A stretch of DNA of 64,000 bases. Origin: Pseudonocardia sp. HH130630-07 (GTDB lineage: Bacteria > Actinomycetota > Actinomycetes > Mycobacteriales > Pseudonocardiaceae). Within the stretch, counting starts at the first letter, position 1. Each line of letters opens with the position of its first letter. Positions 8,231 through 15,352 of this stretch are shown one piece after another. The DNA lies in contig NZ_CP013854.1 of assembly GCF_001698125.1 (NCBI RefSeq), positions 434,001 to 498,000 of the forward strand, in the 5' to 3' direction. The notes beneath the pieces were generated by a model. The model was not told the origin of the DNA. It searched no databases and was given only the letters and a program-made list of their open reading frames with translations. A program made the translations under genes and the position numbers.

Positions 8231-8769
8231 ATGATCGACTGTTTGGGCTTGTCCATGGTTGCGTCCATGAACGCAGCGGCGGACGCTGTCCCCACGACCA
8301 GCGGACACGGCTCGACCGGGCGCAGGCGCGGCAGCATCCGGCAGCGGGGTGACTCGCTCCAGGTACGGGTGTTCGCCGGGCAGGATCCGGTCACCGGCAA
8401 GGACCGCTACCTCACCGAGACCGTGCGCGGTACGGACAAGCCCGCCCGCAAGCGCGCCGAGAAGGCCATGACCCGGCTCCAGGCCGAGGTGGACAGGCAG
8501 CGCAGCCCGGAGTCCGCCCTCTCGCTGTCGAGGGTCCTCGACGAGTGGCTCCGTACCGTCGAGATCGAGGACACCACCCGGCGTACCTACCTCGGCTACA
8601 TCGAGCGCACCGTGAAGCCGGCCATCGGCACCATCGGGATCGACAAGCTCAGCGCACGGAACCTGGAGACCTTCTACGCGCAGTTGCGCCGGTGCCGGGC
8701 CCGGCTGCTCGGGGCGGCCGCGCATCGAGCGGCACGCGACCGACCAGCCGCACGACTGCGCCACGGCTA
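8231..8769 (+). pseudogene. Tyrosine integrase, N-terminal part, frameshifted and split by an IS
   Basis: From ATG 8231 the frame encodes the arm-binding domain (GSIRQRGDSLQVRVFAG; residues about 36-75) and the SAM-like core-binding domain (LDEWLRTVEIEDTTRRTYLGYIER in part; about 102-155) of an actinobacterial phage-type integrase. Near 8705 one extra base shifts the frame. In the shifted frame the family motif RIERHATDQPHDCATA follows, until the IS at 8770. After the IS, 9714-9766 continues as KCVPHVCRPMAAATVRA, then the gene is lost. The catalytic R-H-R-Y domain is missing, so the protein cannot recombine DNA. Confidence 0.85.
8251..8272 (+). promoter_or_regulatory. Paired arm-type sites (P' side) of the integrase
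   Basis: GTCCATG at 8251 and GTCCATGAAC at 8263 are spaced 12 bp start to start. The same pair with the same 12-bp spacing lies at 13777 and 13789 near attR, so these are probably integrase arm-binding sites. They overlap the first codons of the integrase gene. Confidence 0.55.
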
Positions 8770-9312
8770 GGGCGTGTCTCCCAATGCGCGGAGCCAGGTG
8801 ACGATCGCCTTCAGGACGGCGCCGCCGCGGAAGGTCAGGGCGAGCTTGTCGTAACGGGTGGCCAGCCCGCGCCACTGCTTGACGTGGCAGAACCCGCACT
8901 CGACGACGTTGCGGTTTCGGTAGTCGACCGGATCGAATGCGGGCGGTCGGCCACCGCGTGAGCCCCGTCGTTTGCGGTGTCCCTGCTGGTCAGAGGGCTC
9001 CGGAATGACAGCGATGATCCGGCGCTCGCGCAGGTGCCGGCGGATCGCGCGTGAGGAGTAGGCCTTGTCCGCGCGCACGCGTTCAGGCCGGGTCCGGGGT
9101 CGTCCCGGGCCCGGTCGGGCGATGCTCAGGCGCGCCATCAGGTGCGGAAACATTGGCGAGTCGCCGCCCTGGCCGGGGCCGAGGAGGACCACCAGCGGGC
9201 GGCCGTGCCCGTCAACGAGCTGGTGGATCTTCGTCGACAGCCCTCCGCGGGACCGTCCCAGCGCGTGATCTGCTGGTTCGGCGAGCAGATTCGTGTAGTT
9301 CGATCCGGCCCC
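8767..9312 (-). CDS. IS5-family transposase, second frame (OrfB)
   Basis: This frame has no start of its own after the TAG at 9313-9315. It carries ADHALGRSRGGLSTKIH, the second catalytic aspartate in VRADKAYSSRAIRRHLRE, and the glutamate in RNVVECGFCHVKQWRGL, followed by the usual LRALGD end. Together with the first frame it makes a complete DDE transposase. The TAG stop (8767-8769) lies in the flanking target DNA and not inside the IS. Expression needs a frameshift at the G run. Confidence 0.75.
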   Translation of the reverse strand, partial: GAGSNYTNLLAEPADHALGRSRGGLSTKIHQLVDGHGRPLVVLLGPGQGGDSPMFPHLMARLSIARPGPGRPRTRPERVRADKAYSSRAIRRHLRERRIIAVIPEPSDQQGHRKRRGSRGGRPPAFDPVDYRNRNVVECGFCHVKQWRGLATRYDKLALTFRGGAVLKAIVTWLRALGDTP

Positions 9313-9711
9313 CTATGTCGCGCTTGAGGGTCGCGGCGTGCTGGTGGGCACGGATGATCGTGGAGTCCACGCTGACCGCCCACCCGAGCACCTCGGCGGC
9401 GTCGGCCTCGACCAGAAGAGCAGCCAGGATGTGGTCCCAGGTGCCGTCGCCGCTGTAGCGGCGGTGCCGCTTCCACAACGTCTGCCACGGCCCGAACTCG
9501 GCTGGGACGTCGCGCCAGGGAAGCCCGCACCGATACCGGTAGATGATCCCCTCGAGCACCCGGCGGTCATCGCGGAACGGGCACCCGCGACGACCCTCGG
9601 AGGAGGGCAACAGCGGCGCCAGACGGGCCCACTGGACATCAGTCAGGACAGCGGTACGCGGCACCGATCAAGCATCGCGCACCCCGCTCCGCCTATCTGG
9701 GAGACACGCCC
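8770..9711 (-). mobile_element. IS5-family (IS427-like) insertion sequence, 942 bp
   Basis: The ends are GGGCGTGTCTCCCA (8770-8783) and its exact complement at 9698-9711. TA is present on both sides (8768-8769 and 9712-9713). Removing the IS plus one TA restores the integrase reading frame across the junction (ATA-KCVPHVCRP), which confirms the boundaries. It carries a two-frame DDE transposase on the minus strand. A TA duplication inside a CTAA site fits the YTAR target of IS427-type elements. Confidence 0.88.
9212..9664 (-). CDS. IS5-family transposase, first frame (OrfA)
   Basis: The 150 residues begin MPRTAVLTDVQWARLAPLLP, a typical IS5 DUF4096-type N-terminus, followed by RYRCGLPWRDVPAEFGPWQT and the first catalytic aspartate in VDSTIIRAHQHAA (near residue 99). 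The conserved sequence leaves this frame at a GGGGG run (9307-9311 region) and goes on in the second frame. The product would be completed either by programmed frameshifting, as in many IS427-type elements, or the G run is a sequencing or mutational insertion. Confidence 0.85.
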   Translation of the reverse strand: MPRTAVLTDVQWARLAPLLPSSEGRRGCPFRDDRRVLEGIIYRYRCGLPWRDVPAEFGPWQTLWKRHRRYSGDGTWDHILAALLVEADAAEVLGWAVSVDSTIIRAHQHAATLKRDIGGRIELHESARRTSRSRAGTVPRRAVDEDPPAR

Positions 9712-9769
9712 TAAGTGCGTCCCCCACGTGTGCAGGCCGATGGCGGCCGCGACTGTCCGAGCGTCACGG

Positions 9770-10261
9770 CAAGGCGCTAGAGCGCATTCCCGTGCCCTCC
9801 CGGCTCGTGGACTGGTTGGCGGTCAACGGGTTCGTGGTGGATTCCTGCACCACCGCTCAGCTCGACCGTGCTCGGCGGCTGCGGGAGTCGATCCACGCAG
9901 CCGCTACCGCCGCCGCGGAGGGGAGCCCGCTTCCCCCGCGGCCGTCGAGGTCATCAACGCCGCCAGCACCGGCGGTGTGGCCTCGGCGGTGCTGGCGCCC
10001 GAGGGCGGCCGACACTGGCGGCTGGGCTCCGCGTCCGTGGAGGACGCACTCAGCGTGGTTGCTGCCGATGCCATCGAGATCGTCGCCGGGCAGCGCAACG
10101 GGAGGATGGCCCTGTGCGCGTCTCCGACGTGCCGAGCTGCGTTCTTCGACACCAGCCGGAGCCGCAACCGCAGGTGGTGCGACATGAACATCTGCGGAAA
10201 CCGTGAGAAGAAGGCGCGCTTCCTCGCCAACAAGCGCGATGGCTCGGGATCTGCTGGTTGA
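9770..10261 (+). pseudogene. CGNR zinc-finger (ABATE-type) protein, 5'-truncated and frameshifted
   Basis: The first part (about 9770-9925) reads RIPVPSRLVDWLAVNGFVVD, typical of the N-terminal ABATE domain of CGNR proteins. From about 9933 the sequence continues one frame over with AVEVINAASTGG, HWRLGSASVEDAL and the zinc finger C-x4-C (CASPTC), then RRWCDMNICGNR, which is the CGNR signature. The shift falls at a CCCCC run. The 5' end is fused directly to the last integrase remnant, so the true start was deleted. Family members are probably stress-response transcription factors. This copy looks dead. Confidence 0.75.
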
Positions 10262-10551
10262 TCACCGGGCGTCCGGCGGTGCGGGACGCCTGCAGCTCGG
10301 CGACTCCGCTCGGCGTCGCCTGTTGTGATCGTCCGTGTGGTGAGCCCGGCGAGCGCCACGACCAGGCGGGCCTGCTCCTCACGCCGCAGCGGGTCGCACA
10401 GACCTATGTCAACAAGGTCCAGACCGGGGCGAAGGGACGGGACATGGCCATCAAGCGGGGGGTCGAGCACATCATCCACAACCAGGACGGCAAGATCGGC
10501 GAGCGCAACACCTACCCCCGTAGCCGCGACCCCCGCAGCTCGAAGGGCTGA
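10258..10551 (+). CDS. DUF2188-like C-terminal fragment (doubtful gene)
   Basis: The last 45 residues (AIKRGVEHIIHNQDGKIGER, NTYPRSRDP) match the end of small DUF2188 proteins, where a helix precedes an HGRDGRIRERNTYGxDP-type strand. The usual N-terminal W-x-V-K strand is not found; the first 50 residues look like unrelated translated sequence. No ribosome site is seen at the TTG at 10258. I read it as an eroded remnant in the integrated element. Confidence 0.35.
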   Translation: MITGRPAVRDACSSATPLGVACCDRPCGEPGERHDQAGLLLTPQRVAQTYVNKVQTGAKGRDMAIKRGVEHIIHNQDGKIGERNTYPRSRDPRSSKG

Positions 10552-10859
10552 CGCCGCCGCCCGCACCGCGGAGAGGGTCAGCGTCATCGAGTCGCCGCTG
10601 GAGCCGCGCCCGGGGCTGGCCCGCGACACAGGACCGTCCGGGTCGGCCCCGACCCCAGCCCCCCGACCCGCGCCACCACTCGGCCACCACGCGGGGCAGC
10701 CGGTACGCATCTTGCTCTCCTGGCCATCGTCGCGAAGCAGCCGAACCAGGGCCGGGGCGTCGCCTGCTCCTGCAGGCGGTCGGACCGCGGGTTTCGATAG
10801 TTTTGATGATCCGGGTCGGGCCCGGCTAACCACGGTGGTGATGGGCCGATAGGACCACC
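10552..10859. other. Intergenic stretch in the element, no gene seen
   Basis: These 308 bp hold no coding frame with family features on either strand. The last 60 bp should contain the promoter of the following gene (a GATAGTTTTGAT AT-rich patch at 10796-10807). Confidence 0.5.
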
Positions 10860-11588
10860 GTGACTACGCCGCAGAGCCCCTACCAGGGCCACCTCCAGCC
10901 CCAGCCCCAGCAGCACGGCCAGTACCCCGCGGCTCCGCCGCACGGGCAGTACCCGCCGCCCGGCCCCTACCAGCAGGGCCCGTACCCGCCTCAGTCCGGC
11001 CAGCAGTGGGGCCAGGCCCCGCACTACGCCCAGCCCCCTGCACCGCAGCCGCCGAAGAAGAAGCGTCGCACCGGCCTCAAGATCGGCCTCGGGGTGTTGG
11101 TCGCGATCGTCGTCATCGCGATCGCCACCAGCGGCGGCGACGACGGTCAGCCCTCGACCACCGCGACCGCCGACGCCGCCACCGCCGCAGCCGGTAGCGC
11201 AGGTACGGCCGCGGCCGGAGGCGAGGCCGGGACGGTGGCCTTCGGCCAGCAGGCCAGCGCCGGGGACCTGACACTCACCGCGTCGGCACCCGAACAGATC
11301 ACCGAGCTGGGGATGACCCAGACCTGCTCGACGGTGACTTACACCAACAACGGGTCCTCCCCCGCCTCGTTCGCCTTCTTCGACTGGAAGTTCACCACCC
11401 CGGCCGGGGTCGAGACCTCGGCCTCGATCCCGTTCAACGCCGGCGCGAAAGCCCTGAACTCCGGCGAGCTCGCCCCGGGCGGCACGACGACCGGGATGGT
11501 CTGCGGCGACCAGCAGACCACCGACGTCAACGCGGTGAAGTACGCGCCGACGCTGAGCTTCTCCGACCCCATCACCTGGACCAACTGA
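10860..11588 (+). CDS. Membrane-anchored DUF4352-type extracellular protein
   Basis: The 242 residues are in three parts. Residues 1-68 are a cytosolic Q/P/Y-rich head (HGQYPPPGPYQQGPYPPQ). One transmembrane helix after KKKRR lies at about 75-92 (LKIGLGVLVAIVVIAIA). A low-complexity A/T/G linker leads into an extracellular immunoglobulin-like domain at about 130-240. That domain has the DUF4352/telokin pattern: LTLTASAPEQITELG, a paired Cys (TCSTVTYTN ... MVCGDQQ) and the closing strand. Such proteins sit at the actinobacterial surface; the ligand is unknown. The GTG at 10860 is the only start before the QPQ-rich head. Confidence 0.75.
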   Translation: MTTPQSPYQGHLQPQPQQHGQYPAAPPHGQYPPPGPYQQGPYPPQSGQQWGQAPHYAQPPAPQPPKKKRRTGLKIGLGVLVAIVVIAIATSGGDDGQPSTTATADAATAAAGSAGTAAAGGEAGTVAFGQQASAGDLTLTASAPEQITELGMTQTCSTVTYTNNGSSPASFAFFDWKFTTPAGVETSASIPFNAGAKALNSGELAPGGTTTGMVCGDQQTTDVNAVKYAPTLSFSDPITWTN

Positions 11589-11820
11589 AACCCCTCTCCC
11601 CCTGGTCGGCGCGTCGACAGCCGGGGTAGTCACGCACAACGCATCGACGCGCACCGTGAGGCTCCCGCCGCGCCCCGCGGCGGGAGCCTCACCCTCCCTT
11701 CCCGCCCGGTGGGCGACGGCCGGCACCGCGGACCTGTGGCCGGCAGTCGCCACGTCGACAGCGCCCGGCCAGTCGCGCTGCGCCGGTCCGGGTGCGCATC
11801 GCTTTCCGAGGAGCGTCGCC

Positions 11821-12144
11821 TTGTCTCAACCGATCCCGTGGCAGCCGGCACCCGGGCCGCCCCCACCGACGCCGGTGCCGCCCGCTCCGCCGCACTACCG
11901 GCGGGTCTCGCACGGTGTGCACCTGTTCCTGACACTGTTCACGTTCGGGATGTGGGCGGTCCTCGTCTGGTGGTGGTGGACCATCGTGATCAACGTGTCG
12001 AACAATTCCGCCCGTGCGGACTTCGAGGCCGCGTCGGCACGCTTCGAGTACGACCGCTGGCAGTGGGAGCAGTACTGGCGACGACTCCGCGGTGAGGGTC
12101 CGTGGGGCCCGCCACCCGGCCCTGGCCACGGGCCGCAGTGGTAG
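11821..12144 (+). CDS. Small single-helix membrane protein, 107 aa
   Basis: The TTG at 11821 is preceded by a GAGGAG site at about 11806. The protein has a proline-rich head (PAPGPPPPTPVPPAPP), one strongly hydrophobic helix at about residues 36-60 (LFLTLFTFGMWAVLVWWWW), and a tail with Trp and charged residues (YDRWQWEQYWRR) that should lie at the membrane face. It resembles short actinobacterial proteins often found beside DUF4352 genes. No function is known. Confidence 0.6.
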   Translation: MSQPIPWQPAPGPPPPTPVPPAPPHYRRVSHGVHLFLTLFTFGMWAVLVWWWWTIVINVSNNSARADFEAASARFEYDRWQWEQYWRRLRGEGPWGPPPGPGHGPQW

Positions 12145-12243
12145 CGACAGCACCGCCCCGCTATCGCCGGCCCGTCCACGGCGAGCGGTGACACCAGCAC
12201 GCAGAATGCCGGCGGCGCTGCGGGTCTTGATCGCGACGCCCTG

Positions 12244-12819
12244 CTACTGCAGTCGTCGGTCGGTGGAATCGAGCAGGCTCAACGCGTCGTCCACGAGGTC
12301 CCCGAAGGAGCAGTCGCCCGAGGCGGGGGCGTCGATCCACTCGTCGTAGGCGACGGTGAACACGGCGAGGCCGACGGCGCCGAGGAGCGTGGCGGTCCGG
12401 TCGTCGAGTCCGCGCGCACGCAGGCCCGACACCAGCGCGTCACCGACGCCGGCCCGCTTGAGGAGCTCGCGCTCGCGCAGTGCGGGATGGCCGGTGATGA
12501 GCGCGTGCCGCACACGGATCGCCTCGGCGTCGGCCTCGTGCCGGGCTGCTCCGGCGCGCAGCGCGATGGCCAGCACAGCGAACGGCGGTTCGTCAGGCGC
12601 CGCGCCGCGGACCGCGTCCTCGATGACCCGGCAGAGCTCGGCGTGGCCACGGAACACCACCTCGGCCTTGTCCCGGAAGTGGTTGTAGAAGGTGCAGGTG
12701 GTCACGCCGGCCCGGTCCGCGATGTCGGCCACCATCGTCTCGTCGACGCCGTGGCAGGTGAACAGCTCCAGAGCGGCGCGTTCAAGGCGCCCCTGAGCGT
12801 CGGGCTTCCAGCGGGGCAT
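12244..12819 (-). CDS. TetR-family transcriptional repressor
   Basis: The 191 residues begin with the TetR DNA-binding domain: LERAALELFTCHGVDETMVADIADRAG in parts, then TTCTFYNHFRDKAEVV (residues about 10-58). The ligand-binding all-helical domain follows (60-185). It is divergent from a short-chain dehydrogenase gene across 62 bp that hold two copies of TGAYTACA-N5-TGTARTCA. One copy lies in its own promoter and one in that of the target, so it should repress both genes. The ATG at 12819 lies 6 nt past a TAGCGT -10 box, so the transcript is probably leaderless. Confidence 0.9.
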   Translation of the reverse strand: MPRWKPDAQGRLERAALELFTCHGVDETMVADIADRAGVTTCTFYNHFRDKAEVVFRGHAELCRVIEDAVRGAAPDEPPFAVLAIALRAGAARHEADAEAIRVRHALITGHPALRERELLKRAGVGDALVSGLRARGLDDRTATLLGAVGLAVFTVAYDEWIDAPASGDCSFGDLVDDALSLLDSTDRRLQ

Positions 12820-12825
12820 GATCGA

Positions 12826-12855
12826 ACGCTAGGTGATTACACGTGTTGTAGTCAA
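12826..12855 (-). promoter_or_regulatory. Promoter of the tetR gene (leaderless)
   Basis: On the minus strand TTGACT (12855-12850) and TAGCGT (12831-12826) are separated by 18 bp, and the ATG follows 6 nt later. Operator 1 fills the spacer. Confidence 0.55.
12834..12854. promoter_or_regulatory. TetR operator 1
   Basis: This is an imperfect palindrome with arms TGATTACA and TGTAGTCA around a 5-bp centre (CGTGT). It matches operator 2 in inverted orientation and overlaps the -35 boxes of both divergent promoters. Confidence 0.75.
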
Positions 12856-12874
12856 AGCGCCGGTCGGCCTACTG
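12846..12874 (+). promoter_or_regulatory. Promoter of the short-chain dehydrogenase gene
   Basis: TTGTAG (12846-12851) and TACTGT (12869-12874) are separated by 17 bp, and the ATG at 12882 is 7 nt after the -10 box, predicting a leaderless mRNA. The -10 box abuts operator 2. Confidence 0.55.
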
Positions 12875-12895
12875 TGACTACATGCCATGTAATCA
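12875..12895. promoter_or_regulatory. TetR operator 2 (overlaps the target start codon)
   Basis: Arms TGACTACA and TGTAATCA flank the 5-bp centre TGCCA. The start codon of the dehydrogenase (12882) lies inside it, so bound repressor would cover the transcription start itself. Confidence 0.75.
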
Positions 12896-13631
12896 GGTTC
12901 GAGGTAGCCGGGTCGTCGTGATCGGCGGGACGAGCGGCTCCGGGCTCGCCACGGCACAGGCCTTGGTCGAGGCCGGAGCGCAGGTCCTGGTCACCGGCCG
13001 CACGCAAAGCAAGATCGACGCCGCAGCAGAGCAGCTCGGTACCGCCGCGACCGTGCTGCGCAGCGATGCGTCCGTAGTGGCCGACGTGGATACGCTCGCC
13101 GCTCGGATCGCCGCTGAGTACGGCCGGGTCGACGGGGTGTTCGTCAACGCGGGTATCCCGTTGTCCCGGCCCCTGGCCGAGATGGACGAGGCCACGTTCG
13201 ACGAGATCGTCGCCGTCAACGTCAAGGGCCCGTACTTCACCGTCGCGAAGCTCGCGCCCCTGCTCAACAGCGGTAGCGCGATCGTGTTGACCACCTCGGT
13301 AGCCAACCGCCTCGCCACCCCCGGTCTCAGCGCCTACGCCGCCACCAAGGCCGCGCTGCGGGCGATGGTCCGGACCGCTGCCCGCGAGCTGCTGCCCCAC
13401 GGGATCAGGGTCAACGCGATCAGCCCCGGCCCGATCGACTCCGGCGCTCTCGAACGGTGGATGCCCGCGACGGACACGGCCGCCGTCCGCACCGGAATGA
13501 CGCAGGAGAACCCCATGCGGCGCTTCGGTACCACCGCCGAGATCGCCGCGGCTGTCCTGTTCCTTCTCTTCGACGCCACCTACACCACCGGCGCCGAGTT
13601 GACCGTCGACGGCGGCGCAGCGCACCTGTGA
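12882..13631 (+). CDS. SDR-family NAD(P)-dependent oxidoreductase
   Basis: This classical short-chain dehydrogenase has 249 residues. The nucleotide-binding motif is GGTSGSG at 15-21 (a variant of TGxxxGxG), followed by NAG at about 90. The catalytic Ser is S139 and the active-site pair is Y152 and K156 (YAATK). The NPMRRFGTTAEIAAAVLFLL segment and the TVDGG C-terminus are standard. It should reduce or oxidise a small carbonyl or alcohol. Control by the divergent TetR protein suggests that its substrate, or a related compound, is the inducer. It is the rightmost gene of the integrated element. Confidence 0.9.
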   Translation: MPCNQVRGSRVVVIGGTSGSGLATAQALVEAGAQVLVTGRTQSKIDAAAEQLGTAATVLRSDASVVADVDTLAARIAAEYGRVDGVFVNAGIPLSRPLAEMDEATFDEIVAVNVKGPYFTVAKLAPLLNSGSAIVLTTSVANRLATPGLSAYAATKAALRAMVRTAARELLPHGIRVNAISPGPIDSGALERWMPATDTAAVRTGMTQENPMRRFGTTAEIAAAVLFLLFDATYTTGAELTVDGGAAHL

Positions 13632-13751
13632 GCCCAGCGGTGACGACGCGCAGACCGGAGGGATATGCCGCGCGTCGGGCTACCACCCGGTCCTCGACCG
13701 CGGGAGGGCTGATCCCCGGCGCACAGCGCGCCGCAGGCCGGTGGACGGCAA

Positions 13752-13798
13752 GTCCATGTTGGACCGCTGCCAGGTTGTCCATGAGCCTGTCCATGAAC
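13752..13798 (+). promoter_or_regulatory. Arm-type sites (P side) near attR
   Basis: GTCCATG occurs at 13752, 13777 and 13789 (the last as GTCCATGAAC). The 13777/13789 pair has the same 12-bp spacing and the same flanking TT and AAC as the pair at 8251/8263. These are probable binding sites for the N-terminal domain of the element's integrase. The 257 bp between the dehydrogenase stop and attR hold no gene. Confidence 0.5.
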
Positions 13799-13892
13799 TT
13801 CTGCTATCCGGTGCCGCCGAGGCGAAGCACACGCAGGCATGGTCCGCGATCACCCCTGGTGCCTCCACCGCACGAGTGAAATCACCGTCTCG

Positions 13893-13931
13893 TAACCCGT
13901 CAGGTTGCCGGTTCGAGCCCGGCCCGCCGCA
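13893..13931 (+). repeat. attR core (39-bp direct repeat)
   Basis: Identical to 8163-8201. No tRNA 5' half precedes it, so it is the right attachment site of the element that begins at the CAT tRNA. The span from attL to attR is 5.77 kb. Confidence 0.88.
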
Positions 13932-14131
13932 GCCCATGAGCGGCCCGAACTCTACAGTTCGTGATCGGCTGCCCCAGGCCGTCCATGGAGCCGTCCGCGG
14001 ATCGTGTGCTCCTGAAGACGGCAGCGGCCGCGGCGCACCGTGCTCGTCCTTGTCCTCGTCGACCACGCCGGCAGCCCGTTCGGGACAACGCCTCGCGATA
14101 ACCTGGGTCGATGCGCGGAGCAGGGGACGAG
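13932..14131. other. Remnant of a second element's arm region, otherwise empty
   Basis: Starting exactly 31 bp past the att core in both places, 35 bp align without gaps between 8232 and 13962 with 23 identities. They include GTCCATGG at the same offset (50 bp past the core) and a second GTCC ending both stretches. No integrase frame follows here. The rest of the stretch holds only the promoter of the XRE gene. Confidence 0.45.
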
Positions 14132-15352
14132 ATGCAGATCGGCGAGCGGATCGCGTTCCACCGGCAGCGTCGCGGCTACACCCGGAGCCAGCTCGCGGGG
14201 CTCGTCGGCCGGAGCACCGACTGGCTGAGCAAGATCGAGCGCGGAGACCGGCAGATCCGGCGAGTGGACCTACTGACCGAGATCGCCGGCGCGCTGCGCG
14301 TGACCCTCGGCGCCCTGATGGGGGAACCGGCCCTCCCGGAGGACGGCGAGGAGCGCGACGACGTCCCGGCCGTCCGCGACGCGCTCATGGCTCCCGGTCG
14401 ACTGTCCCGGCTCCTGTTCGCAGAAACGGCCGCCACTCCCTCGCCTGACCTGCAGCGATCCGAACAGCTCGTCGAGTTCCTCTGGGCCGACTACCAACGT
14501 GGCCGGATCGGCCAGGTCGTCGAGCACCTGCCTCGCTTGATTCGAGGAGCCCAGCGGCTGGAGGGCGTCGCGCCGGACGCCGTCGGGGACGATCGGCGTC
14601 GCTCCTGGGCCGTGTCCGCCCGGATCCACCATCTCGCCGCCACGACGCTCAGCAAGGTCGGAGAGGCCGACCTGTCGTGGATCGCTGCCGAGCGCGCGAT
14701 GACGGCCGCCGATGAGGCCGACGACCCGCTCGTTCTCGCCTCGGCGGCCCGCGCAGCGACTCACGCCCTTCTCGCCGTCGGCCGCTACGACGACGCGCTC
14801 AGCCTCGGTGAGACCGCCTCGCGGTGGCTCGATCCGCAGGTCGCGGCCGGCGATCCGAACGCGGTGAGCCTGCTCGGGATGCTGTACCTCCGGACGGCCG
14901 TCGCTGCAGCCCGGCGACAGGACCGCAGATCGGCGAACGAGTTGCTCGGGCTCGCCGAACGCTCCGCTGCCCGCCTCGGTGCGGATGCGAACCACTGGCA
15001 GACCGGCTTCGGGCCGACGAACGTCGAACTGCACCGCCTGTCCGCCGGACTCGACCTCGGCGACGTGGCCTGGGTCGCGCAGCGCGGCAGGACCGTCGAC
15101 GTCGCCCACCTGCCGATCGAGCGCCAGGTCACGCACATGATCGACGTCGCTCGCGCACTCGCCGCACTCACGCGCGACGATGACGCGGTGAGCCTCTTCC
15201 TCGAGGCGGAACAGGCCGCGCCGGCCCTCGTCCGCCACAGCGCCGTCGTGCGTGCGACGGCCAGGACCCTGTACCGGCGCGCTCCGGTCACCGCCGGTTC
15301 CCGGTCCTCCCGCCTGCTCGGGCTCGCGCAGCGATGCCGGGCGATCCGGTGA
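14132..15352 (+). CDS. XRE-family regulator with TPR-like C-terminal domain
   Basis: The protein has 406 residues from the ATG at 14132, which has an AGGGG site 6 nt upstream; an ATG at 14111 has no ribosome site. Residues 2-58 form a Cro/C1-type helix-turn-helix (RRGYTRSQLAGLVGRSTDWL, SKIERGDRQI). The remaining 340 residues are alanine-rich helical pairs resembling TPR repeats (EADLSWIAAERAM, RYDDALSLGETA), the form common in actinobacterial regulators of secondary metabolism and signalling. A flavoprotein gene overlaps its stop, so the two should be translationally coupled. Confidence 0.85.
   Translation: MQIGERIAFHRQRRGYTRSQLAGLVGRSTDWLSKIERGDRQIRRVDLLTEIAGALRVTLGALMGEPALPEDGEERDDVPAVRDALMAPGRLSRLLFAETAATPSPDLQRSEQLVEFLWADYQRGRIGQVVEHLPRLIRGAQRLEGVAPDAVGDDRRRSWAVSARIHHLAATTLSKVGEADLSWIAAERAMTAADEADDPLVLASAARAATHALLAVGRYDDALSLGETASRWLDPQVAAGDPNAVSLLGMLYLRTAVAAARRQDRRSANELLGLAERSAARLGADANHWQTGFGPTNVELHRLSAGLDLGDVAWVAQRGRTVDVAHLPIERQVTHMIDVARALAALTRDDDAVSLFLEAEQAAPALVRHSAVVRATARTLYRRAPVTAGSRSSRLLGLAQRCRAIR

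Noticed and set aside
8170..8400. Short minus-strand frame ending in RAGLEPAT
   Set aside because: This end is the antisense translation of a tRNA 3' half, a well-known false gene. The same ending appears at 13900.
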